Shown in pieces: positions 1 to 6,330 of a stretch of 6,330 nucleotides of DNA; the first letter of the stretch is position 1; each line of letters opens with the position of its first letter. The translations under genes and the position numbers were made by a program. The stretch comes from Bacteroidales bacterium. GTDB lineage: Bacteria > Bacteroidota > Bacteroidia > Bacteroidales > JALTDM01. The stretch lies in the NCBI GenBank assembly GCA_027074135.1, contig JALTDM010000259.1, positions 1 through 6,330 of the forward strand. The letters run 5' to 3'. The notes under the pieces were generated by a model, which was not told where the DNA came from, made no database searches, and worked only from the letters and a program-made list of their open reading frames with translations.

Positions 1-10
1 TTTATAACTA

Positions 11-40
11 AAAAAAGGGCGACCGTTTGGTCGCCCTTTT
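11..40 (-). terminator. Rho-independent terminator of the T9SS cargo gene
   Basis: A perfect 8-bp GC-rich stem pairs GGGCGACC at 17-24 with GGTCGCCC at 29-36, around a 4-nt loop (25-28). Four further A:T pairs (13-16 with 37-40) extend the stem. Read on the minus strand, the hairpin is followed by a run of six U (16 to 11). It begins 20 nt after the stop codon of the gene ending at 61. The plus-strand reading also ends in four U, so it may work weakly in the other direction for a gene to the left of the window. The structure is seen directly; its function is inferred from the standard hairpin-plus-U-tract pattern. Confidence 0.93.
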
Positions 41-60
41 AATCATAGCAAAATTAACTA

Positions 61-1890
61 TTATTTTACAACGTTAACTTTTGCAGTCTTAACTGTATTG
101 CCTTCGATAACTTTCACAATGTATGTTCCTGCATTAAGACCAGATACATTTACTACAGCATTCTTGTCTGCATTAGTAATTTCCATTACTTTTTCACCTA
201 CAAGATTGTAAATGTTGATTGTTGCACCCGTATTGTTTTCTACATAAATATTTGTAGTTGCTGGATTAGGATATACATTGAGTGAATTCATGCTTACATT
301 TTCAACAAGACTTCCTCCACCACCATTTTCACCTAATTCCAGTAAGAATGAAGGAACACCTGAGGTAATATAATACCAAGTACCACCTAATGATAGATTT
401 ACACTATTTTTGTAACCTTCATCATCATTTTGAGAATACAAAGATCCAAAATTATCCTTAATACCTACTCTAATATCTTCACCGTTATCCGGATTGAAAT
501 AGAATTTAAGAGCTACTAAATACCAACTTTGTGCACTTAAGTTTTCTGAAAAACCATCTTGATTTAAAGGAATTGAAATCCATTTCCCGGTATCAGCTTC
601 TGTTAAATCATAAGGATCTGAAGAAACTTTTTCTAACCAATTTCCTTGGTCATCCAGTTCGTAAACTATAGCTTGTACAGATGTTCCCGGTGTTGTAGCT
701 GTACTGTTGTAAAATGTAATTTTTCCGGCTTTATCTGGATTCTTGATAAGTAACATTGTACCAAGAGCATCACCATTACCACCTCCGGTATAATCTGCAA
801 CACTTAATGTGCTTGTTAATTCTGAGGTTCTACCATAAGTTGTATCGGTCATTAATAATGTCCAAGTAGATGAATTATTAGCATCGTATTGATCGGCAGG
901 ATCTGTTGTTGCGTTAAAAGTAATGGTGTATTGATGTTCTGCTGTTGTATCTGCTTGGAAAGTTTGTTGAATTTCCATTGTATCTCTAACATGAGATGCC
1001 AAAGATGTTGCACCAGATGTAAATTGATTTGCAGTTTGGTTGAAAACCTCGTTATTATTTTCATCGGTTACAGTTACATTAAGATTTACTGAATTCAAGT
1101 CAGTGGCACCATAATTCAAATCAAGTGTTCTGAAAACGGTATATGGCCAAGCTTGATTTTTTGCTTGAACCCCATACCAGTAAACACCGTAACTCATTGG
1201 TAATGAAGCTTCCATAAATAAATCTTCTGTATAATCATCTCTTACCAGAAAGTTGTCCATGTAAAAACTTACACCATTGTGTCCACCAACACCGTCATTT
1301 GATTTGTAGTGGAAAGCAATTTTTATAGAATCGTTAATATAACTGCTCAAATTAACTTTTGCAGTGTACCAAGAAAAACTTTCATATGGCCATGGCATCA
1401 ATGAATTAATAACCATGGTTGAATCGTCTTCTTTCCAAATTGTATCCGGCCAAGTATTACCACCATCTGTTGAAACTACAATAGTTACATCATCGGTGTT
1501 GTTACTAACAAGCCAATAATAACTTGTTGACACATCAAACATTAAAACAGGATGTGCTACCGTGTCTGAAATAAAAATTGTAGGAGAAATCAACCAAGCA
1601 TCTTTTGGTTGTTCTGCATCTGTACCGTAAGTAATGTAAGCTTGTCCGTCATGTGATGGGTTTGCTCCAAATTCCCAATGACTTACAATGCTCAATGTAT
1701 CCCATCCGGCAGGAAGAGCATTACCGTCAAAGTTTTCGTAATAAATAACATCGCCCGGGGCTTTTGTTAATACTTCGGGAGCTTTCTTGAAAGTTTCACC
1801 TCTCAATTCCAGAGAAGTCCTTTCTGCTTTTTGTGCAAAAATACTTCCTGCGACAAACACTCCCATGATTGCTAAAATAATCTTTTTCAT
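61..1890 (-). CDS. Secreted protein with choice-of-anchor J-like domain and T9SS type A sorting domain
   Basis: This is a 609-residue exported protein of unknown specific function. Residues 1-19 form a Sec signal peptide: MKK, a hydrophobic core, then a likely signal peptidase I cut after SIFA, leaving Gln20. Residues about 49-218 resemble a choice-of-anchor J / cleaved-adhesin beta-sandwich: ENFDG, then LPAGWDT, then DAWLISPTI (about 97-105), ending in SFYMDNFLVRDD. Residues about 225-520 are beta-rich and rich in Thr, Asn and Asp, with no family I recognise. A Gly linker (523-526) leads to the C-terminal sorting domain (about 537-609), with LNVYPNPA, INIYNLVGEKV, LNAGTYIVKV and a basic end. 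In the T9SS family this domain directs passage through the outer membrane and is then removed, leaving the cargo released or anchored through lipopolysaccharide. No peptidase or glycosidase motif is visible, so adhesion or carbohydrate binding is only a guess. The start is the ATG that yields the signal peptide. The leader is A-rich without Shine-Dalgarno, and a terminator follows the stop. Confidence 0.9.
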   Translation of the reverse strand: MKKIILAIMGVFVAGSIFAQKAERTSLELRGETFKKAPEVLTKAPGDVIYYENFDGNALPAGWDTLSIVSHWEFGANPSHDGQAYITYGTDAEQPKDAWLISPTIFISDTVAHPVLMFDVSTSYYWLVSNNTDDVTIVVSTDGGNTWPDTIWKEDDSTMVINSLMPWPYESFSWYTAKVNLSSYINDSIKIAFHYKSNDGVGGHNGVSFYMDNFLVRDDYTEDLFMEASLPMSYGVYWYGVQAKNQAWPYTVFRTLDLNYGATDLNSVNLNVTVTDENNNEVFNQTANQFTSGATSLASHVRDTMEIQQTFQADTTAEHQYTITFNATTDPADQYDANNSSTWTLLMTDTTYGRTSELTSTLSVADYTGGGNGDALGTMLLIKNPDKAGKITFYNSTATTPGTSVQAIVYELDDQGNWLEKVSSDPYDLTEADTGKWISIPLNQDGFSENLSAQSWYLVALKFYFNPDNGEDIRVGIKDNFGSLYSQNDDEGYKNSVNLSLGGTWYYITSGVPSFLLELGENGGGGSLVENVSMNSLNVYPNPATTNIYVENNTGATINIYNLVGEKVMEITNADKNAVVNVSGLNAGTYIVKVIEGNTVKTAKVNVVK

Positions 1891-1924
1891 GGCTTTTTGT
1901 TTTTTTTGATTAAAATTTCTTTTG

Positions 1925-1932
1925 CAAATTTA
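1925..1932 (-). promoter_or_regulatory. Candidate Bacteroidota -7 promoter box for the T9SS cargo gene
   Basis: The minus strand reads TAAATTTG, an exact match to the Bacteroidota primary sigma factor -7 consensus TAnnTTTG. It lies in the 57-nt gap after prs. A start site about 7 nt downstream would give a leader of roughly 28 nt ahead of the ATG at 1890, and that leader is A-rich (AAAAAAAACAAAAAG near the start codon). No convincing TTTG -33 element is seen 19-21 nt upstream, and an AT-rich gap makes chance matches more likely. No terminator hairpin is visible after prs, so read-through from the upstream operon could also express this gene. Confidence 0.45.
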
Positions 1933-1947
1933 TAACAAAATCTTGAA

Positions 1948-2889
1948 TTAAATAATAAAACTTGAACTAATTGACATAAAATTGTAAACTTTATTAATAA
2001 CTTCTGCAAATAATTTTGACACTGTTAACACTTTTATTTTATCACATTCTCCTATTAAAGGAATCGTATCTGTTACAACAACTTCTGCAAGAGCTGATTT
2101 TTTTATTCTTTCGTAAGCATCGCCTGAAAGAACAGGGTGAGTAGCTATAGCACGTACAGACTGAGCTCCCTCATTCATCATTTTTTCTGCAACTTTGGTA
2201 ATTGTTCCTGCCGTATCTATCATATCATCAAGAATAATTACATTTTTTCCTTTAATATTTCCAATGATTCTAATCTCTGAAACTTCATTTGCTTTTTCTC
2301 TGTGCTTGTAACAAATTGCCATTTCAGATTTTAGAATTCTTGAATACGCATTTGCCCTTTTGGAACCACCCATATCCGGAGATGCTATTACCATATTATC
2401 CAAACCCAATTCTTTAATGTAAGGGATAAAAACTGAAGATGCATACAAATGATCTACAGGGACATTGAAAAATCCTTGAATTTGATCTGCATGCAAATCC
2501 ATAGTCATAATCCTGTCAACTCCTGCTGCACTCAATAAATCTGCTACAAGTTTTGCTCCAATAGAAACTCTGGGTTTGTCTTTTCGATCTTGTCTGGCAA
2601 ACCCGAAATATGGAATTACAGCAATTACTTTATAAGCAGAAGCACGTTTGGCAGCATCTATCATTAACAATAACTCCATAAGGTTATCTGTCGGTGGAAA
2701 TGTTGATTGAATAATAAACACATTTGTTCCCCTCACAGATTCGTCAAAAGACGGTTGAAACTCACCGTCACTGAATTTCATCAAGGTCGATTTACCTAAT
2801 TCGGCGCCATAGTGTTTTACAATTTTTTCAGCCAAATATTTTGTGGCTTCCCCTGAAAAAAACTTAATTGGTGCTTTTGGTGTTGTCAT
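1948..2889 (-). CDS. prs: Ribose-phosphate pyrophosphokinase (PRPP synthetase), class I
   Basis: This cytosolic enzyme transfers pyrophosphate from ATP to ribose 5-phosphate, making PRPP for purine, pyrimidine, histidine, tryptophan and NAD synthesis. The 313-residue product has the usual class I length. Visible family motifs, in order, are FSDGE (39-43), the ATP-site segment YFGFARQDRKDKPR (about 94-107), the metal-site DLHADQIQGFF (131-141), SPDMGGSKRA (170-179), the flexible-loop KHR (Lys195, Arg197, matching the catalytic Lys and Arg of the Bacillus enzyme), and the PRPP loop DDMIDTAGT (221-229). The start chosen is the ATG at 2889, giving MTTPKAPIKFFSG, which aligns with the family N-terminus. 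A longer in-frame reading from 2952 would add 21 non-family residues and run into gatD. There is no Shine-Dalgarno. It begins 16 nt after the gatD stop, so it is probably the last gene of gatE-gatD-prs. The C-terminus (SISSSFII) matches the short tail normal for this enzyme. Confidence 0.96.
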   Translation of the reverse strand: MTTPKAPIKFFSGEATKYLAEKIVKHYGAELGKSTLMKFSDGEFQPSFDESVRGTNVFIIQSTFPPTDNLMELLLMIDAAKRASAYKVIAVIPYFGFARQDRKDKPRVSIGAKLVADLLSAAGVDRIMTMDLHADQIQGFFNVPVDHLYASSVFIPYIKELGLDNMVIASPDMGGSKRANAYSRILKSEMAICYKHREKANEVSEIRIIGNIKGKNVIILDDMIDTAGTITKVAEKMMNEGAQSVRAIATHPVLSGDAYERIKKSALAEVVVTDTIPLIGECDKIKVLTVSKLFAEVINKVYNFMSISSSFII

Positions 2890-2905
2890 TGTTTTAATTG
2901 TATTT

Positions 2906-4291
2906 TTATTTATGAATTTTTCTGATAAACTCTTCCACTTCCGGCACTCCACCTTGGAAAACCAAATATCCGTTGTAAGGTTCTCTCAAAGTTATTTCAT
3001 CATTTACAGGTGTTAGCATCAGTTCTTTAACTTTTTCCAGATCGTGTGTTTGACCAAGTGCCCAACCTAATTTAATATATGCCACTTCAGGCAGCATATT
3101 TCCTGCAGGAATTACTCCACGAGCCATTATATCCCTACCTGTATCATAAACAAACATTTGTACATAACCCCACAATGTTTGAACGGTCATATACATATGC
3201 ACACCTTCTTCTTGAGCTTTTTCAAGTGCGGGATATACAGCTTTGTTTACATGACCCAATCCTGTACCGACGAAAACAATCCCCTTGTAACCATTATCTA
3301 TCAAAGAATAAATTATATCCGGCTTCATTCCGGGATAATAATATACCATGGCGACCCTGTTGTCAAAATATGGCAACAATTTTACATTTTTATCTTTTCG
3401 CCTGTGGTGATAATTTCTTTTTATAGGAGTAATTTTTTCACGGGTTACCATAGCCACGGGTGTGTCTCCTATTGTACGAAATGTAGAACGGTATGACGAG
3501 TGCATCTTTCTTACTCTCGTTCCTTTGTGCAGCAAACCGTATTCATCCGAAGTAGGACCGAACATACAAACCAATACTTCCGCAATATCAGAGTGCCCTG
3601 CAGCTTTCATTGCATGCATAAGGTTTAATGCAGCATCTGAACTAGGTCTGTCAGATGACCTTTGCGACCCCACAAGAACAATGGGTACAGGCGAATTTTG
3701 TACCATAAATGTTAATGCCGCTGCAGTATGGTGCATTGTATCTGTACCGTGACCAATCACAATTCCGTCAACACCTTTTTCTATTTCTTTTGCTACTGCT
3801 TTGGCAAGAGCAATATATTGCTCAGGTCCCATATTTTCGCTGAAAACTGCAAACACTTTTTCTGTTTCCAAATTAACTATATCTGCAAGTTCCGGTACCG
3901 CTCCATAAAGTTCTCCAGGGGAAAAAGCAGGAATAACAGCTCCTGTCCTGTAATCCAAACGGGAAGCAATGGTTCCGCCTGTTCCAAAAAGTTTCACTTT
4001 CGGCAAACCGGGCGTATATGGAAACTCCTTTTGTGGTATTCCGTAATGTGCTTTTTTATAGCCAAGTTCTTTTATACTCTTAATATTTTTTGCCGTAATA
4101 CCAATATTATATCCCGTTGCCAATTTAACAACAATATGTTTATCATCTTGGTGTTCTGAACGCGGCAAAATAGTTCCTTCAAACTTACCCCGTGTTGTAT
4201 CTATTATGGCATGACTCCACACCCTTACATTAAATTTTTTCAATACTTCGAGTGCTTCACCTTTATATCCTTGGAAAATATCATTATTCAT
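2906..4291 (-). CDS. gatD: Glu-tRNA(Gln) amidotransferase subunit D (archaeal-type GatD, asparaginase-like)
   Basis: This is the ammonia-producing subunit of the GatDE amidotransferase. It hydrolyses Gln or Asn, and the ammonia passes to GatE to convert Glu-tRNA(Gln) into Gln-tRNA(Gln). The 461-residue product has an N-terminal beta-barrel-like domain (about 8-75, GYKGEALEVLKK onward) that plain L-asparaginases lack, then the two asparaginase lobes (about 98-285 and 305-415). The catalytic set is complete: Thr107 in GTGGTIAS, Thr183 and Asp184 in HGTDTM, and Lys262 in RVRKMHSS. The GatD-specific stretch SQRSSDRPSSDAA is at about 209-221. The N-terminal domain, the RVRKMHSS form of the Lys motif and the adjacent gatE rule out a type I or II asparaginase. 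The ATG at 4291 is 2 nt past the gatE stop. A TTG at 4297, overlapping that stop, would add two residues and is less likely. GatDE is known mainly from archaea, so its presence here among bacterial genes is unusual. Confidence 0.95.
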   Translation of the reverse strand: MNNDIFQGYKGEALEVLKKFNVRVWSHAIIDTTRGKFEGTILPRSEHQDDKHIVVKLATGYNIGITAKNIKSIKELGYKKAHYGIPQKEFPYTPGLPKVKLFGTGGTIASRLDYRTGAVIPAFSPGELYGAVPELADIVNLETEKVFAVFSENMGPEQYIALAKAVAKEIEKGVDGIVIGHGTDTMHHTAAALTFMVQNSPVPIVLVGSQRSSDRPSSDAALNLMHAMKAAGHSDIAEVLVCMFGPTSDEYGLLHKGTRVRKMHSSYRSTFRTIGDTPVAMVTREKITPIKRNYHHRRKDKNVKLLPYFDNRVAMVYYYPGMKPDIIYSLIDNGYKGIVFVGTGLGHVNKAVYPALEKAQEEGVHMYMTVQTLWGYVQMFVYDTGRDIMARGVIPAGNMLPEVAYIKLGWALGQTHDLEKVKELMLTPVNDEITLREPYNGYLVFQGGVPEVEEFIRKIHK

Positions 4292-4296
4292 GATCA
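4289..4296 (-). promoter_or_regulatory. gatE stop / gatD start junction
   Basis: On the minus strand the junction reads TGATCATG: the gatE TGA stop (4296-4294), two bases, then the gatD ATG (4291-4289). No Shine-Dalgarno sequence precedes it. The 2-nt spacing suggests that ribosomes ending gatE re-initiate on gatD, which would help give equal amounts of two subunits that form a stoichiometric complex. The spacing is seen directly; the coupling is inferred. Confidence 0.6.
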
Positions 4297-6267
4297 AGAA
4301 TTTTTAACAATTTCATAGAGTTTCTTCAAATCCATATTCCCGATAGCTTGGTTATGCAATTCACCCATAACCCATTTTACAGTGGCATCTTCGGTTAAGT
4401 TCTTACTTATTTCTTTAAATTTCTCTTTCAAGAATTTAATAGGCGCGATAATTTCTTTTTCTGTTCTTTTACTGAATTTCATTAAATTTAATATTGATTC
4501 AAAATCCATTTGAGGATGCATGTACACAAGTGGTAACATTGCAGGAGCTATATTTTCTACCAAGTTATTTTCTTTTATAAACTTGAACATATCATATACT
4601 CGCCAATAATCAAACAGTGATTGTGGGTTGTAATGACCTTCCACATACTTCATACGCTGTCCGAAAAATGTCCCTATGAACCTCGGCTCATATCCCAAAT
4701 CTTCCACAATCTTTTTAATTACTGGGTACAAATTCTTACTGAAAATATATGTGTAATAATTTTCTGGGATATTCCACTTTTGCAATTGTTCGTAACGCTT
4801 AATTAACTCTTCGGGTATATTCTTTTCGAGTTGTTCAATGTATTCATCTTCGAGCGGAATAGGTGCCGAATCGGTATCGGGATACATTCTGTCTGCTCCG
4901 GGTAATACCCTTTCAAATGTAGTGGTTCCGTCCTCAAAAGACTTACGGGTTTCTTTCGGTACTCCGTCAAATGCCATAAATGCCCTTTCTTCAATGGTTT
5001 CGAGTGCAGTAGGCATATCGTCTTCGGGTCCAAACACAAGTATCTGAGCATCAATATTTTTATCAGCACCGGTCAATTTCACCATTTCGTTCCAAAATGT
5101 TTGTGGCAAAGCATCTTTGTCAAATTGTTCCGAGAAAAACATATTTGGTCTTTCAAGGCAAGCAATCACTTTGAGTCTGCCTGCAAACTCATCCGCAAAA
5201 GGCTTATCCGGCTGTGTAAAGTGAGACAACAATCCATGGAAATAAGGCAGGTTTATTACATAAAACTTATGCCCTTCTTTTATTGCTTTTTTAATATGCT
5301 TGTTTTTCAAATTGTATTTCTCAATCTTAACCTCTTTGCTTACCGGTTTCCAATTTTCTTTTTTCGTTCGCTTGTTCAACTTATCTCTAATCAAAAGCAA
5401 AGACCATTGGCGAAAAACTTCGTTGTGAGTAAGCGAAGGTATCCATTTGGTATGTGCTACACCTTTGATTTCCACTCTGGTTCCTCCCTTGCAACTTACA
5501 TTCACATCTTGGCGGGAAGCTCCCATTCCTGTTCTTACCTTGCCCGTACTTCTGTTGATAAAACGAATAAAATCACAAGCCTCTTTTACTTCCCAAGGAT
5601 TTCGCATATCGGGATAAGTTACCGTTTCTATAAGCGGCATTCCAAGCCTGTCTGTCTTATAAATTCTAACATGTCCTACATCGGAAATTTCGCGTGCAGA
5701 ATCTTCTTCTATACTAAGTTGTATCAAACGAATTTTTTTGTTTTTAAGCTGTATTTCTCCGTCTGTTCCAAGTATTGCAGTCCGCTGAAATCCGGTAGGA
5801 ATACTGCCATCGAGATATTGTTTTCTGGTAATATGAACTTCGCCTACAATATTAAACTTACACAGCAGAGAAATTTCAAGAGCACTTTCCAATGCCTCTC
5901 TGTTCATCGGAAAAGGCGGAGTATCATCTATTTCGTAAGTACAAGCATTCTCATTATTAATACGGTAAATAATAGTCTTGCGAGTTTTAAATTCCATTAG
6001 AGCAGTTCCGTCATATTCCCCCATTTCACTAAGAGTAGGTCTCATGTGACGTATTATTTCCGCATCAAAATCATCATCATCATTATAAATTCCCGCAGGG
6101 CAATGACAGAAAAGTTTTTCTTTAGTTAAAATCTGCTGGTGTACTTCCAACCCTGACATAAATCCAATCTTATCGTAATCTTCTTGAGTTGCCTTATTTA
6201 ACGAAATATATCCGGCTTCTTTCATCGTTTGCCAGAAATTTTCCCGTGGATTAAATTCAGATTTCAT
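4294..6267 (-). CDS. gatE: Glu-tRNA(Gln) amidotransferase subunit E (archaeal-type GatE)
   Basis: This is the tRNA-binding, kinase and transamidase subunit. It phosphorylates the Glu on Glu-tRNA(Gln) with ATP and replaces the phosphate with ammonia from GatD. The 657-residue product begins with a roughly 30-residue extension. The GatB-like cradle domain (about 31-285) follows, with SGLEVHQQI (Glu41, His43), LFCHCP (52-57), RPTLSEMGEYD (76-86), SIEEDSARE (185-193), TDRLGMPLIE (205-214) and TGMGASRQDVNVS (246-258). The Glu and His residues match the metal and nucleotide site known in GatB. Residues about 306-425 form the AspRS-like (GAD) insertion, with LPYFHGLL and DEFAGRLKV; this insertion separates GatE from GatB. 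PGADRMYPDTDSAPIPL (456-472) marks the return to the core. A helical region and YqeY-like tail (about 560-657) bind tRNA in this family. The ATG at 6267 is downstream of a good -7 box; in-frame Met15 is an alternative start. gatD follows immediately. It is clearly not GatB, given the insertion and the GatD partner. Confidence 0.95.
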   Translation of the reverse strand: MKSEFNPRENFWQTMKEAGYISLNKATQEDYDKIGFMSGLEVHQQILTKEKLFCHCPAGIYNDDDDFDAEIIRHMRPTLSEMGEYDGTALMEFKTRKTIIYRINNENACTYEIDDTPPFPMNREALESALEISLLCKFNIVGEVHITRKQYLDGSIPTGFQRTAILGTDGEIQLKNKKIRLIQLSIEEDSAREISDVGHVRIYKTDRLGMPLIETVTYPDMRNPWEVKEACDFIRFINRSTGKVRTGMGASRQDVNVSCKGGTRVEIKGVAHTKWIPSLTHNEVFRQWSLLLIRDKLNKRTKKENWKPVSKEVKIEKYNLKNKHIKKAIKEGHKFYVINLPYFHGLLSHFTQPDKPFADEFAGRLKVIACLERPNMFFSEQFDKDALPQTFWNEMVKLTGADKNIDAQILVFGPEDDMPTALETIEERAFMAFDGVPKETRKSFEDGTTTFERVLPGADRMYPDTDSAPIPLEDEYIEQLEKNIPEELIKRYEQLQKWNIPENYYTYIFSKNLYPVIKKIVEDLGYEPRFIGTFFGQRMKYVEGHYNPQSLFDYWRVYDMFKFIKENNLVENIAPAMLPLVYMHPQMDFESILNLMKFSKRTEKEIIAPIKFLKEKFKEISKNLTEDATVKWVMGELHNQAIGNMDLKKLYEIVKNS

Positions 6268-6295
6268 TTATGAAATTTAGTTGTAAAATTTTGCT

Positions 6296-6303
6296 CAAAG
6301 ATA
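6296..6303 (-). promoter_or_regulatory. Candidate -7 promoter box for the gatE-gatD-prs operon
   Basis: The minus strand reads TATCTTTG, an exact match to the Bacteroidota -7 consensus TAnnTTTG, 28 nt ahead of the gatE ATG. A start site about 7 nt downstream would give a leader of about 20 nt, which is A/T-rich with no Shine-Dalgarno. The expected -33 TTTG element, 19-21 nt upstream, is not obvious; the bases there read about TCAGATA. The window ends at 6330, so any further upstream control is out of view. Position ahead of the operon's first gene raises confidence above that of a chance match. Confidence 0.55.
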
Positions 6304-6330
6304 AAAAACTTTAGGTAATATATCTGATAA

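Noticed and set aside
1921..1928. Palindrome TTTGCAAA in the prs to T9SS gap, considered as an operator or terminator.
   Set aside because: It is only 8 bp, has no loop or GC-rich stem, and partly overlaps the candidate -7 box. There is nothing to support a regulator site.
2890..2952. Longer prs reading with 21 extra N-terminal residues.
   Set aside because: It would overlap the 3' end of gatD by 47 nt and add residues that do not match the PRPP synthetase N-terminus. The ATG at 2889 gives the normal 313-residue enzyme.
2987..2994. Minus-strand TAACTTTG inside gatD as an internal prs promoter.
   Set aside because: It matches TAnnTTTG, but it lies inside coding sequence about 100 nt ahead of prs, has no -33 element, and such matches are expected by chance at this base composition.
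3079..4159. Several plus-strand open frames of 96-143 codons opposite gatD.
   Set aside because: They overlap one another and the conserved GatD coding sequence, have no motifs, and lack an upstream promoter or leader.
2906..4291. GatD as an ordinary L-asparaginase.
   Set aside because: The extra N-terminal beta-barrel-like domain, the RVRKMHSS and SQRSSDRPSSDAA motifs, and the adjacent gatE place it firmly as GatD.
4292..4297. TTG start for gatD overlapping the gatE stop.
   Set aside because: It is possible but adds only Met-Ile. An ATG two codons later, with 2-nt spacing from gatE, is the simpler start.
5101..6000. A 299-codon open frame on the plus strand opposite gatE.
   Set aside because: Its product is rich in Phe, Tyr, Cys and Ser with no family motif, typical of a shadow of a real gene in AT-rich DNA. 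The gatE frame is fully conserved throughout.

Overview
The window looks like chromosome from a low-GC member of the Bacteroidota. Four signs point that way. The first gene encodes an exported protein with a C-terminal type IX secretion (T9SS) sorting domain. Both usable upstream gaps carry a Bacteroidota-type -7 box (TAnnTTTG). No start codon has a recognisable Shine-Dalgarno sequence, and the leaders are A/T-rich. The PRPP synthetase is of bacterial class I type.

All four genes lie on the minus strand, so transcription runs from high to low coordinates. A likely promoter (6296-6303) precedes gatE (6267-4294). gatD (4291-2906) follows after 2 nt and prs (2889-1948) after a further 16 nt. This looks like one transcription unit, gatE-gatD-prs. 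A 57-nt gap with its own candidate -7 box then leads to the secreted T9SS cargo protein (1890-61). A strong intrinsic terminator (11-40) closes the block. Coding density is high. The only non-coding stretches are 1-60, 1891-1947, 2890-2905 and 6268-6330, and none is long enough to hide another gene.

The notable content is the gatE-gatD pair. GatDE is the heterodimeric Glu-tRNA(Gln) amidotransferase classically regarded as the archaeal counterpart of bacterial GatCAB. GatD is an L-asparaginase-like subunit that releases ammonia. GatE is a GatB-like subunit that activates and amidates Glu-tRNA(Gln) to Gln-tRNA(Gln). Both subunits appear complete here. GatD keeps the full Thr-Thr-Asp-Lys catalytic set, and GatE keeps the AspRS-like insertion that separates GatE from GatB. 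They sit in tight translational linkage, in a bacterial operon with a bacterial promoter, between bacterial neighbours. I infer an archaeal-type indirect route to Gln-tRNA(Gln) acquired by, or retained in, a Bacteroidota lineage. Whether it replaces or adds to GlnRS or GatCAB cannot be told from this window.

Prs makes PRPP for nucleotide, histidine, tryptophan and NAD synthesis. Its place behind gatDE suggests a housekeeping operon, not a mobile island. I saw no tRNA or rRNA gene, insertion sequence, CRISPR array, integrase or attachment site.
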